Positions 15,835-23,970 are shown, counted from the first letter of the stretch. The stretch: DNA of 38,302 nt from an uncultured Ruminococcus sp. (GCA_902776945.1 CACYSH010000015.1:1-38302); one strand, 5' to 3'. The notes: generated by a model from the sequence alone, not told the origin. Numbers and translations: made by a program.

Positions 15835-15863
15835 ATTATATCACATTTTTAACGTAAATGCAA
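15835..15863 (-). promoter_or_regulatory. sigma-A promoter of the phenylacetate-CoA ligase gene
   Basis: TTGCAT and a perfect TATAAT, 17 bp apart on the minus strand, about 72 bp upstream of the ATG at 15763. Confidence 0.8.
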
Positions 15864-15902
15864 TACGTTCTCGGAAGATTTTTTCTAAAAATTACAAAAA
15901 AG

Positions 15903-15924
15903 CGGCGCACCCGCAGGCACGCCG
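15903..15924 (-). terminator. intrinsic terminator of the sigma/anti-sigma pair
   Basis: On the minus strand CGGCGTGCC-TGCG-GGTGCGCCG followed by CTTTTTTG, 10 bp after the stop codon of the gene ending at 15935. It is nearly identical in stem and loop to the terminator at 17529-17552. Confidence 0.85.
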
Positions 15925-15934
15925 AGTATGATAA

Positions 15935-16897
15935 TTATTTCAGATATTCTACGCCGTCGATAACAACGCCCTTATATTCGTCAAGGTCGATAAACTTCTT
16001 GAATGACATGGCGGAGAATGTTTTATTATGATATTCGTCCTTCTCAACTCCGTATCCGCTGAATCCGCTTCTTTCTTCAAGTGTGCCGTCATTTCTGATA
16101 AGCCTGAACGATTTGTGATCGACTTCCATCAGGTCAATGTCATCTCCGTCGCTGATAAGTTCAAACTGCGAAAGAATGAGCACTATCCCGTTTTCGCCCG
16201 TCAGCGTTACGGTATCAACATTCTTTGAGAAATTCACTTTTGCGATAAAATCATATCCGAGAGGATTATCAACGGGGATAAAATTTTCATCTGTCTTATA
16301 TTCCTTTCCGTTGGCAGCATGATGTTCCTCGTCTGTGAATATCCCATAGCTGTAAAAGATCATCTCATAATCGCAGGAAGGGTCTATCCTGGTGAGATCA
16401 AGGCTGTGATAGTATTTTATAGAGTTGTTTGTTCTTTGCTCCAGCCAGTCGTCCATACCTCCGCTGCCGCTCGGAAACACGGCTTTACCCGTGTCGGTGC
16501 GTTTCAGCATTATGTCGGGGTGAGTAAGAATATAGTTCTTACCATAATCATCAAGCGCGTCAAGGGTCACTATTGCCAAAGCAGTGTAGCCGTCCGAAAG
16601 CACCGTATCGAGTGTTATCCTTATATGCTCATTCTCCATGACCTGATTTTCCACATTTCCGCTTGCTTCGACCTTTTCCGCATTTTCGAGATACATCTCA
16701 ACAGAATCGCGGTGGATAAGCGTGTTATACGCATACGCCCCAACAGGTATTGCAAACGCCGCAGCCGCGGCTATGCCTATTGCTGTCTTAAACGCCTTGC
16801 TTATCTTGATATGTTTAATTGGTCTCATTTCAAGGTACTCCTTTATATATTTCTCGTCCGTGTCGCACATTGCTTTTAATAAATCGTGTTCGTTCAT
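15935..16897 (-). CDS. membrane-anchored anti-sigma-like protein (DUF4179-type)
   Basis: A 320-residue protein whose start overlaps the end of the ECF sigma gene by 4 bp (ATGA), the usual sign of a sigma/anti-sigma pair. Residues 1-35 are a short cytoplasmic part, residues about 37-57 a single hydrophobic helix (TAIGIAAAAAFAIPVGAYAY), and the remainder an extracellular domain rich in beta strands with no catalytic motif that I recognise. The architecture fits the DUF4179-type partners of ECF factors in Clostridia. The cytoplasmic part is too short for a classic zinc anti-sigma fold and has no HxxxCxxC. Anti-sigma function is inferred from operon position and layout. Confidence 0.78.
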   Translation of the reverse strand: MNEHDLLKAMCDTDEKYIKEYLEMRPIKHIKISKAFKTAIGIAAAAAFAIPVGAYAYNTLIHRDSVEMYLENAEKVEASGNVENQVMENEHIRITLDTVLSDGYTALAIVTLDALDDYGKNYILTHPDIMLKRTDTGKAVFPSGSGGMDDWLEQRTNNSIKYYHSLDLTRIDPSCDYEMIFYSYGIFTDEEHHAANGKEYKTDENFIPVDNPLGYDFIAKVNFSKNVDTVTLTGENGIVLILSQFELISDGDDIDLMEVDHKSFRLIRNDGTLEERSGFSGYGVEKDEYHNKTFSAMSFKKFIDLDEYKGVVIDGVEYLK

Positions 16898-17445
16898 GGA
16901 AATTCTCCTTTCTTTGAGAGGAATTTTTTTAAGCCTTCCCTTGTTCTGTGAAGAATGGACTTTACCTTGCTCTCGGAATAGCCCGTTCGTTCGGATATTG
17001 CGGCGATGGTCTCGCCGTACCAGTAACGCCCGACAAAGACTGCGCGCTTGTCCTTGTTAAGCGTTCCGAGATATTCGTTTACAAGATTCGAGAGCCTGCC
17101 GTCATTAAAGTCAGTGCCGCTTTTGTCGGGCAGACATTCTGCCATTTCGGCAGTCAGCTCGACAAGCAGCGCGGAGCGTTTCTGCGCTGTTTCTTTTTCT
17201 ATCAGCTTGAACGCGGTGCAGCGGCATATCTTTGCAAGAAACGCGAACAGATCGTCCGGGCGGTGCGGAGGTATACTGTTCCAAGCCTTGACGTATGTAT
17301 CATTGACGCATTCCTCGGCATCGCGGCGGTCTTTGAGGTATCTGCCCGCAAACCTGAGCAGAACGGTACCGTATTTCTCAATAGTTTCGCTCACTGCCGA
17401 CTCGCTGCGTTCAAAATACATATCGACTATTTCCCTGTCGTCCAT
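16894..17445 (-). CDS. ECF-type RNA polymerase sigma factor
   Basis: A 183-residue sigma-70 family protein with region 2 (RRDAEECVNDTYVKAWNSIP at about 40-60, the -10 recognition helix) and region 4 (ETIAAISERTGYSESKVKSI at about 148-168, the -35 helix-turn-helix). Regions 1 and 3 are absent, as expected for ECF factors. AAGGGAGG precedes the ATG at 17445. A TGCAACC/CGGACTT promoter directly upstream suggests that it controls its own gene. The target regulon beyond this operon cannot be seen. Confidence 0.93.
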   Translation of the reverse strand: MDDREIVDMYFERSESAVSETIEKYGTVLLRFAGRYLKDRRDAEECVNDTYVKAWNSIPPHRPDDLFAFLAKICRCTAFKLIEKETAQKRSALLVELTAEMAECLPDKSGTDFNDGRLSNLVNEYLGTLNKDKRAVFVGRYWYGETIAAISERTGYSESKVKSILHRTREGLKKFLSKKGEFP

Positions 17446-17465
17446 TCCGTTCGCCTCCCTTCACT

Positions 17466-17498
17466 CTGTAAGTCCGATTTTACATCAAAAAGGTTGCA
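17466..17498 (-). promoter_or_regulatory. candidate ECF-type autoregulated promoter
   Basis: Minus strand: TGCAACCTTTTT (17487-17498) then 10 bp then CGGACTTACAG (17466-17476), just upstream of the sigma gene. The AAC in the -35 and the CG at the -10 are typical of ECF promoters. No good sigma-A promoter is seen in this gap. Confidence 0.65.
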
Positions 17499-17528
17499 GA
17501 TAATAGAAATTTTTTTGAAAAATAAAAA

Positions 17529-17552
17529 ACGGCGTACCCGCAGGCACGCCGT
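17529..17552 (-). terminator. intrinsic terminator upstream of the ECF sigma gene
   Basis: On the minus strand ACGGCGT and ACGCCGT with inner GCC/GGT pairs around a TGCG loop, followed by TTTTTTATTTTT. It is a near-copy of the terminator at 15903-15924. It cannot belong to the galactosidase gene, which has its own terminator at 17656-17682, so a short transcript or a gene remnant must lie between 17553 and 17640. Confidence 0.78.
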
Positions 17553-17605
17553 GACGATGATTATTCGTTTTTAAGGTATTTTGTATCGGCAATCCTAATT
17601 CTGCT

Positions 17606-17638
17606 GTATAAGTAGAATTTTAAGTCGGAAAGGTTACA
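17606..17638 (-). promoter_or_regulatory. second candidate ECF-type promoter or gene remnant
   Basis: Minus strand TGTAACCTTTCC (17627-17638), 11 bp, then CTACTTATAC (17606-17615), similar in sequence and spacing to the promoter at 17466-17498. If used, it would give a transcript of about 70-80 bases ending at the terminator at 17529. The same stretch also encodes, in one frame, TKYLKNE and a stop just before that terminator, resembling the VEYLK stop at the end of the gene at 15935. Either reading is tentative. Confidence 0.35.
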
Positions 17639-17655
17639 CAAAAAAGCAAAAAAAT

Positions 17656-17682
17656 CCGCTTCCTCGTAAAAAGAGAAAGCGG
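17656..17682 (-). terminator. intrinsic terminator of the galactoside operon
   Basis: On the minus strand CCGCTTTCTC pairs with GAGGAAGCGG around TTTTTAC, followed by ATTTTTTTGC. It lies 9 bp after the alpha-galactosidase stop codon. Confidence 0.88.
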
Positions 17683-17691
17683 AAAATATTA

Positions 17692-19341
17692 TCAATCGGA
17701 CAATCTGCCGTCCTTTAACAGCCGGAAGGTCTTCTGCTTTTCACCGAGCCGTATAGTCATTTCTACCGACGACCCTATCATTTCGGCAGAAACCACCCTT
17801 GCGCGTTTCATTTTGCACGCGGTAGAAAGTACCTTCTTTGCTTTGGGAGAATAACCGCTAACATCGTCGGAGGTGAAATAAACGCTCCCGCAGAGATGAT
17901 TGATAATGGCAAGCGACTGTTTCTGACAATGCAGCAGCTTTAAATCGTCGTCGCGGAGAAGATAAACGTCGGGGTCGTTAAGGAAAGCTCTGCCGTCAAG
18001 CTGGCGGCGGAAAATAGTGTTCAGTATCGAATTTTTCGTTGAAACACGTTCGCGGTGGGTCATCTGCATCAGCCGCGAATCGTTCCAGTCAAGCCCTACA
18101 TCGCAGCCGATACGGCAGTAATCAGCCTTTCCGAACGCGGGTGCAAGCGGCACTCCGCAGGCAAGCAGCAGCTTATCACCCATGCACTCCCGCAGGAAAT
18201 CCATAGCCTCGCACATTATCTGTCCGCGTGAACGCCCATTCTGCGGGATCTCACAGACGGCGTACAGAAAATCGAGCTTAACAAGATCAAAGTCCCATTC
18301 GTCAAGCACGGTCTTAAATACTCTTTTCAGATACTCGCGAACATCGGGGTCGTAGAAATTCAGCACGAAAGCGCCGCTCCAGTTGCAGCCCGCAGACACC
18401 GGCTCGCCGTATTTGTCCTTTAGCAGCCATTCGCTTTTTGTGCGGAATATATCCGAATCGCGCTCGCAGACAAACGGCGCAAGCCACAAGCCCGCCAGCA
18501 TATCCCGCGAGTGTATCTCGTCGGCTATGGGTGCTATACCGTCGGGGAATTTACGCAGATCGGTACTCAGCCAGTCGCCGACAGCCGTTTGCCAGCCGTC
18601 GTCGATCTGAAAAATATCAGCGCCCGTTCCGCTTTCGTCAAGCGCCTTTAGATCGTGCAGCAGACTGTATTCGGCAATATCCTGATAATGCCTGTACCAG
18701 CTTGTATACCCCGAAAGCGGCAGAACGTCGGGCTTTCTGACGTTCATAATCTCGAAGTATCTGTCAAATACGGTGTCCTCATCGCCTTCAAGCATTACGA
18801 TGTCAAGCGCCTTGAAACGCTCGCCATAAGCCGCGCCCTCGCAGTCAAGGCGCAGAATAAGCTCCTCCTGCGCGGAGGAATAGCTTATCACCGTAAAGCC
18901 GTTTCTTTCCGAAAGCGAACCGATAAGCAGATATTCCCTGTCCTTGCGCACATAGCAGTATGAAAAGCCGTGTAATTCTCCCGGAAGATTCGGGTACTTT
19001 ACAAAATTGTAATCGCCGTATTTGTCAAAATTATACTTTCTCACCTGCGAGCGGGGGATACCGTTAAGCCCGCGCATTTTGTCGTCGGAATCGAACTCGC
19101 GGCTGTCCGTCCACGACTGATAGCCGTTAAAGAACAGCTTGTCCTCGTAATCGGTAACAAGCGTTGATCTGATACAGATGCTGTCAAACATCATTTCATT
19201 AAAAGGTTCAATTTCAAGCGTTATGCGTTCCTTAGATTTTTTCAGCCGTGCGGAGAACACCTCGCAGCTGTAATTGTCAACGACTATGTATGTTTTTCCG
19301 CCGGTGCGTATCTCGGCGGTAAAGTCAGTCGGTCGGTTCAT
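17692..19341 (-). CDS. alpha-galactosidase, glycoside hydrolase family 36
   Basis: A 549-residue retaining glycosidase that removes terminal alpha-galactose from oligosaccharides such as melibiose and raffinose. FQIDDGW (244-250) is the family core motif, the nucleophile is Asp357 in VKLDFLYA, and the acid/base is Asp414 in RIGCDVGLDW. An N-terminal beta-sandwich covers about residues 1-200. It has no signal peptide, so it is cytoplasmic and works on substrate brought in by the neighbouring GPH symporter. At 549 residues it is a compact GH36 form, shorter than the roughly 720-residue tetrameric enzymes. It is the last gene of the tetR-symporter-ankyrin-galactosidase unit. Confidence 0.92.
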   Translation of the reverse strand: MNRPTDFTAEIRTGGKTYIVVDNYSCEVFSARLKKSKERITLEIEPFNEMMFDSICIRSTLVTDYEDKLFFNGYQSWTDSREFDSDDKMRGLNGIPRSQVRKYNFDKYGDYNFVKYPNLPGELHGFSYCYVRKDREYLLIGSLSERNGFTVISYSSAQEELILRLDCEGAAYGERFKALDIVMLEGDEDTVFDRYFEIMNVRKPDVLPLSGYTSWYRHYQDIAEYSLLHDLKALDESGTGADIFQIDDGWQTAVGDWLSTDLRKFPDGIAPIADEIHSRDMLAGLWLAPFVCERDSDIFRTKSEWLLKDKYGEPVSAGCNWSGAFVLNFYDPDVREYLKRVFKTVLDEWDFDLVKLDFLYAVCEIPQNGRSRGQIMCEAMDFLRECMGDKLLLACGVPLAPAFGKADYCRIGCDVGLDWNDSRLMQMTHRERVSTKNSILNTIFRRQLDGRAFLNDPDVYLLRDDDLKLLHCQKQSLAIINHLCGSVYFTSDDVSGYSPKAKKVLSTACKMKRARVVSAEMIGSSVEMTIRLGEKQKTFRLLKDGRLSD

Positions 19342-19371
19342 ATCGGTTTTTCCTCCTCTTTTATTGAGATT

Positions 19372-20145
19372 TTATTTTTCTATCCGTATCATTCTGTCCT
19401 TAACATACTTTTGTATAACTGCTCTTGTATGTGCTGTGCGGTCGGTATCGCCCTTTTGCACAGATGTATGCTTTTTTCCTCTGAGCGTAAATTCTCTTAT
19501 GACATCTTCTTTGGGAACAAAATCGTCTATGAACAGCGAACGGTTTTCCATTTCCGGTTCGTCAGCCGGCGGGTAGTGACTGCTGACAGCCCATTTTGCA
19601 AGATCGGCTCCGTAATGAATAAGGGTATCAAGCATTTTTACAAGATATTCTTCGGCTTCATTCTGAGTAAAAGGGTATGCTTTCCGATTATCCAGAACTC
19701 TTTCTGCGGCGTGAACGCAGGCATTCAAGGCGCTCATTCCGTTTGAAGCCTCCTTATTGACATCGGCTCCGCGCCCGCAGAGCATTTCAAAAACAGAAAA
19801 TGCGCGACAAGCGTTTTCCTTGTGCTTGTCAATATCTTCCTTTGAGGATAAATTGCCGCAGCATAAGCAAAACATCACCGCTCCGACAGCGTCATGCAGT
19901 AAGGGACATCTCAGAGAAGTTTCCGCGTCCTCACTTTCCATAAAATTTACGTCCGCGCCATGTTCGATAAGTAATTTGGCAATATCAAACGCACATATTT
20001 TGATCGCGACCTGTAACGGAGACTGTCCCGCGTCCTTTTTGGGCGGCGGAAGAGAAACAGAGTTTATAGCTTCGGGAGAGGCTTCGATAACAGCCCTCAC
20101 CTGCTCCAAGTCGTATTGTCTTATGGCTTTAAACAGTTTTTTCAT
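19372..20145 (-). CDS. ankyrin-repeat protein
   Basis: A 257-residue protein with several ankyrin units: LFKAIRQYDLEQVRAVIEAS (about 4-23), SPLQVAIKICAFDIAKLLIE followed by HGADVNF (about 42-68), MLCGRGADVNKEASNGMSAL (about 121-140), and LIHYGADLA near 180. Between the units lie Cys-rich and charged inserts. The C-terminal 60 residues are basic and not repeat-like. No signal peptide or membrane segment is seen. It lies 28 bp after the symporter and 30 bp before the galactosidase gene, so it is co-transcribed, but I know of no role for an ankyrin protein in galactoside use. Confidence 0.82.
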   Translation of the reverse strand: MKKLFKAIRQYDLEQVRAVIEASPEAINSVSLPPPKKDAGQSPLQVAIKICAFDIAKLLIEHGADVNFMESEDAETSLRCPLLHDAVGAVMFCLCCGNLSSKEDIDKHKENACRAFSVFEMLCGRGADVNKEASNGMSALNACVHAAERVLDNRKAYPFTQNEAEEYLVKMLDTLIHYGADLAKWAVSSHYPPADEPEMENRSLFIDDFVPKEDVIREFTLRGKKHTSVQKGDTDRTAHTRAVIQKYVKDRMIRIEK

Positions 20146-20173
20146 ATACAGAGCCCCTTTGTGAAAAAAGCAT

Positions 20174-21529
20174 TCATTCCGACTTGCCGCTGTCTATGAT
20201 ACTTTTTACAGTCTTTTCGTTATAAAGCCCGAGAACCAGTCCGCCCGCAAGGCAAAGCACCGCCGCCGCTGCCGCCGACACGCGCAGACCAAATCCATTC
20301 TCTCCCATGCCCTTAAGAGAAGTGAATATCAGCATTGCAAGCGCCTGTCCGAGCTTCATGGCAAAGGTACGCGCCGCAAAGAACATTCCCTCGCGGCTCT
20401 CGCCTGTCTTGATGCCGTCAGCCTGCGCAACGTCCGCAACCATCGCCTGCGGAAGTATCCCAAGCACCGCCATAGGCACCGATGCGAAAACCGCCACCAG
20501 CACGCCGTTCACCATGCCGCTCATTCCGAGCTTTCCCGCAAACGAAGTAAACAGAAATACAAGGCTGAAAAAGACGAACGCGCCCATAACGAGCTTTTTC
20601 TTGCCCATTTTCTTGGCAAGGATATTGACGGGCGCATAGAACACAAGGCTCATCGCGGTCATTATCGCAAAAAGCAGAAAGCTCTTGTCCGAGCCAAGCC
20701 CCATGAGCGTCGTGATGTAAAAAGGCAGTCCCGTCTGGAACATCGTGAGCGCTATCCAGTAAAGAATATCGGAATAGACAAACTTGCGGAACTCGCCGTT
20801 TGAAAACGTCTTTGCAAGAGACTTGAACGCGGGCGTATCGGAGGGCGTGGTGTCGGCGTAGTCATTTTCCTTTATCGTAAGCACAGGAACCAGCATACAT
20901 ACCGCCGCCACCGCCGACAGAATACCGACCGTCACGCGGAAGGAATTGGCATAACCGAGACTTTCTCGGAAAAATCCCGCAATGTTGGGTATCAGATAGG
21001 AGATCGCGGTGCCAACGATGAACGTCACGGAAATGTAGGTGGAAACGTTTATCTGATCTTCCGGGGCTCTGCCAAGCTCGGGCAGCAGCGCGTTGAACGG
21101 CGTGCAGTAGATCGTCATGAAGAGGTAAAACAACAGCATCATGACAAGCAGGAATATATTGTTCCCCCACGATTCCCCGCCGAACGGAGACACGAACACC
21201 AGCGAAGTGACAGCGGCAAACGGTATAGCTATCGCCCGCATGAATGGGATACGCCTGCCGTCCTTATGCTTGCAGCGGTCTGATTTTGAAGCGATATACG
21301 GGTCGGTAACTGCGTCAAATAGACGGCACAGCGCGGTAATGCAGCCTATGACCGTCAGCCCGAGAAATACAGGTGCCTGAGTTACAAATATTTTCTGACC
21401 GATCTCAAGCTCCGAAGGGTCGGGCATATAAAAGAACACGACCCAGTTGACCACGATCCCCGAAAGCAGCGACCAACCGAGCTGCCCCACCGCAAACTGC
21501 CACAAAACAGCGTTTGTAACTTTTTTCAT
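20174..21529 (-). CDS. GPH-family sugar symporter (MelB-like MFS transporter)
   Basis: A 451-residue integral membrane protein with about 12 hydrophobic segments. LFDAVTDPYIASKSDRC in the N-terminal half is the GPH/MelB signature with Asp residues of the cation and sugar site, and GRRIPFMRAIAIP follows in the first cytoplasmic loop. Family members import galactosides, pentosides or glucuronides with H+ or Na+. Linkage to a GH36 enzyme points to an alpha-galactoside. The start codon lies just after the tetR stop (TAATGAATG), with GGGGGAGGGG inside the end of tetR, so translation is probably coupled. Confidence 0.9.
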   Translation of the reverse strand: MKKVTNAVLWQFAVGQLGWSLLSGIVVNWVVFFYMPDPSELEIGQKIFVTQAPVFLGLTVIGCITALCRLFDAVTDPYIASKSDRCKHKDGRRIPFMRAIAIPFAAVTSLVFVSPFGGESWGNNIFLLVMMLLFYLFMTIYCTPFNALLPELGRAPEDQINVSTYISVTFIVGTAISYLIPNIAGFFRESLGYANSFRVTVGILSAVAAVCMLVPVLTIKENDYADTTPSDTPAFKSLAKTFSNGEFRKFVYSDILYWIALTMFQTGLPFYITTLMGLGSDKSFLLFAIMTAMSLVFYAPVNILAKKMGKKKLVMGAFVFFSLVFLFTSFAGKLGMSGMVNGVLVAVFASVPMAVLGILPQAMVADVAQADGIKTGESREGMFFAARTFAMKLGQALAMLIFTSLKGMGENGFGLRVSAAAAAVLCLAGGLVLGLYNEKTVKSIIDSGKSE

Positions 21530-21532
21530 TCA

Positions 21533-22180
21533 TTACCCCTCCCCCGAGATATGCGCAATAGCCATATCTATGAGAAAATCAAGCTCCCTCTCGGCGGCGG
21601 CTGTTTCGTTCTCGAAGATACCGCCGAGCGCGAACTTCTCGCTCATCAGCATAAGCGCGTGAGTTACCGAGAGATACATTATACGGAAGTCAATGTCCTG
21701 TTTTACGCTGCCGTCGGCGCAGCCCTTTTTGTAAGCCTCCTCGAACAGCGCGTAGAAGTCCGTAATGCTTGACTCATACTCTTCAAGCTGATCGTGTCCG
21801 ATGCCGTTTGCGATCACAAAGCGATCGAAGCTGTCAACAAACCGTAAAAAATCCTTGTGCGAAAGATACATCACTTTAAAGACCTTCATAAGCTCGGAAA
21901 GCTGCCCCAGACCGTCCTTATCCTTATAATAACCGCACTCGAAAACTCCCTCGAAAAGCGATTTCATTCTTTTCCAGAGAACGCTCCCCGCCTTGATGAT
22001 TATTACGGACTTGGTGCCGAAATATCGGTAAAGCGACGCTACGCCCATTTCGCAGCGCACGGCAAGGTCGGTCATTTTGATACTGTCAGGCGGCTGAGTA
22101 AGCAGCATATCGGCAGCCGCCTCAACGACCTCATACATTCGGTCATTTTTTGCATTTTCTATGAATTTTTTGTATTCCAC
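21533..22180 (-). CDS. TetR/AcrR family transcriptional regulator
   Basis: A 215-residue repressor-type protein. The N-terminal DNA-binding domain shows LTQPPDSIKMTDLAVRCEMG, then VASLYRYFGTKSVI at about 29-62, the classic TetR helix-turn-helix. The remaining helical part is the ligand domain. The start is a GTG at 22180 with AGGGGTG about 10 bp upstream. The 17-bp palindrome at 22221-22237 in the gap to the divergent gene is its likely operator. Its partners suggest that it controls galactoside uptake and perhaps also the divergent glycosyltransferase. A TetR in a sugar operon is less usual than LacI or AraC. Confidence 0.9.
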   Translation of the reverse strand: MEYKKFIENAKNDRMYEVVEAAADMLLTQPPDSIKMTDLAVRCEMGVASLYRYFGTKSVIIIKAGSVLWKRMKSLFEGVFECGYYKDKDGLGQLSELMKVFKVMYLSHKDFLRFVDSFDRFVIANGIGHDQLEEYESSITDFYALFEEAYKKGCADGSVKQDIDFRIMYLSVTHALMLMSEKFALGGIFENETAAAERELDFLIDMAIAHISGEG

Positions 22181-22220
22181 TTGACAAGCACCCCTGTTTG
22201 TGATAGACTATATACAAGAC

Positions 22221-22237
22221 TGATAGTCAGACTATCA
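22221..22237. promoter_or_regulatory. probable TetR operator palindrome
   Basis: A perfect inverted repeat, TGATAGTC-A-GACTATCA, lies 41 bp upstream of tetR, between it and the divergent gene at 22313. A further half-site-like TGATAGACTA is at 22201. On the minus strand TATAGT lies close by, where an operator would block a promoter. Confidence 0.75.
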
Positions 22238-22312
22238 CCTTGATAAAAATTATATCACATCACAAAAAGATTGTCAAGCAAAAAAATATGAATTTTTTTG
22301 GAGGTGTTCATT

Positions 22313-23794
22313 ATGACCCGACAGGACAGAGCAAAGGTGATCTACGGCAACGAAATAAAAGAGAGCGACTATAAAAAAGCGGAAAGAAACGCCGCTAACC
22401 TTGCGAAAAGGCACGGCGACGACCGTTCGGTGACGTATCATCTACGCGCTAAGGATAACGATACCGTCGGAAAATTTCTCGGAATAAAGCAGCTTGTCAT
22501 CGCCGACGATCCGCTTGTGTGTGATAAGAGCAGCAGCCTTGTTATCGGCAATATCCGCATGGGCTTCGGGCATTACAGAATATCTATGGCGATAGCGTCG
22601 GCGGCTCATTCAATGGGTATAACGCCTTACTGGTTCGACCTCAATTCCTACAAGCATACTACCGCCGCCAAGATAATCTCGGAACAGAACGAGCTTTATT
22701 CATTGGGTTCGCGTATATCGCAGAAGAGCGCCCTTTTCAACAAATTCGTTTGGGAGCCGATCAACAGCGAAGGCTTCCGCAGGCTCACCTACAACAGCAG
22801 CGATCAGAAAATGACTGAGCTTATGACCGCCCTTTACGGCGACCTGCCCAAAGACATTCCATTCGCGGCAACTCATGTCTGGTCTGCGCAGGCGGCAATA
22901 CACGCGGGGCTTACAAACGTGGTAAACGTTATCCCCGACAACTGGCCTATGGCGCTGCACTTTGCAGAAGGCGCTGTGCATACCGTTCAGACAGAATCCT
23001 CTTTTTTGGGCTACAAGATACTCAGGGGCATGGACAAGTCGCGCATACTGAAGCCGATGCCGAAAGGCTCGCTAATTTTCACAGGGCATTACATCGACCA
23101 TGAGCTGGTAAGCAATATCGAAGCCGACAACGCCCGCCGTATCGCAAGGCTTGAAAACGGCGAGGGCAGGCGCTATCTGCTGACTATCGGCGGCGCGGGC
23201 GCACAGCAGGAGATCTTTTCGGCGATAATAAAGCTGCTTATCCCGCAGATAAAACGCGAAAAGGCAACTCTGTTCGTTAATCTCGGAGACCATTACGATG
23301 CCTGGCGGAATATACGCGCAAAGCTCCCCGATATTTCCGGGATAGTTCACGAGCATATCGACAGCTTTGACGAGACCGCCGCATTTGCCGAAAGCGCATT
23401 GTATTCGCAGGTCGGCGGGATACACATTTTTTGTCACAGAGACATTTTCCCCGCCGTTTATTCGACAAATCTTCTTATGCGTGCCTGCGATGTGCTGATC
23501 ACAAAGCCCGGCGAGCTGGCGTTTTATCCCGTGCCGAAGCTCATGATAAAGCGCGTCGGCGGTCATGAAGCATGGGGCGCGATACGCGCTGCGGAAATCG
23601 GCGACGGAACGTTCGAATGTACGACAATGCGCGAGATCGTAAGTATGCTCAGGGCGATTCAGACCGATGATGAGATATTGCGGTTCATGTGCATGAATAT
23701 CGAAAAAGCAAAACGCTCCGGCGTTTATGACGGCGCTTATAAAGTGGTCGAACTTGCCGTAAATAGGAAATTTTCAAAAAAATGTGCAAAGTAA
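22313..23794 (+). CDS. GT-B glycosyltransferase-like protein (MGDG-synthase/MurG-like fold)
   Basis: A 493-residue protein. GGAGG about 8 bp before the ATG at 22313 decides the start. An in-frame TTG at 22298 overlaps the ribosome site and is rejected. VIGNIRMGFGHYRISMAIAS (about 75-95) resembles the glycine-rich loop with GH-x-R of MGDG synthase-like enzymes. TIGGAGAQQEIF (about 293-304) and CDVLITKPGELAFYPVP (about 400-416) match the nucleotide-binding half of GT-B enzymes. No signal peptide or membrane segment is seen. The donor and acceptor are unknown. It is divergent from tetR and shares its operator region. Its last codons and stop (TGT GCA AAG TAA) are formed by a repeat unit. Confidence 0.72.
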   Translation: MTRQDRAKVIYGNEIKESDYKKAERNAANLAKRHGDDRSVTYHLRAKDNDTVGKFLGIKQLVIADDPLVCDKSSSLVIGNIRMGFGHYRISMAIASAAHSMGITPYWFDLNSYKHTTAAKIISEQNELYSLGSRISQKSALFNKFVWEPINSEGFRRLTYNSSDQKMTELMTALYGDLPKDIPFAATHVWSAQAAIHAGLTNVVNVIPDNWPMALHFAEGAVHTVQTESSFLGYKILRGMDKSRILKPMPKGSLIFTGHYIDHELVSNIEADNARRIARLENGEGRRYLLTIGGAGAQQEIFSAIIKLLIPQIKREKATLFVNLGDHYDAWRNIRAKLPDISGIVHEHIDSFDETAAFAESALYSQVGGIHIFCHRDIFPAVYSTNLLMRACDVLITKPGELAFYPVPKLMIKRVGGHEAWGAIRAAEIGDGTFECTTMREIVSMLRAIQTDDEILRFMCMNIEKAKRSGVYDGAYKVVELAVNRKFSKKCAK

Positions 23795-23937
23795 GGGACG
23801 GACACCGGATCCAGTGCCGGTGCGTTGGCAAGGGGTTTGCATAAACGCTTTAGCGTTCATGCCGGGAGCAGAGGAGCCTCATGGCGGGGTATGGGGCAGA
23901 ACTCCATTTGCGCCGCAGGCGCAACAAAGTAAAGCCG
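23786..23937 (+). repeat. composite intergenic repeat, copy A5 (hairpin-chain unit)
   Basis: The unit starts with GCAAAGTAAGGGACGGACAC, in which AAG TAA is also the last codon and stop of the preceding gene. It continues with CCAGTGCCGGTGCGTTGGCA, a CATAAACGC/GCGTTCATG stem in place of the CACGAAC palindrome, GGGGTATGGGGCAGA, and the hairpin TTGCGCCGCAGGCGCAA. Confidence 0.78.
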
Positions 23938-23970
23938 ACAAATCAAACAAATCCACAAAAATACGCAGAG

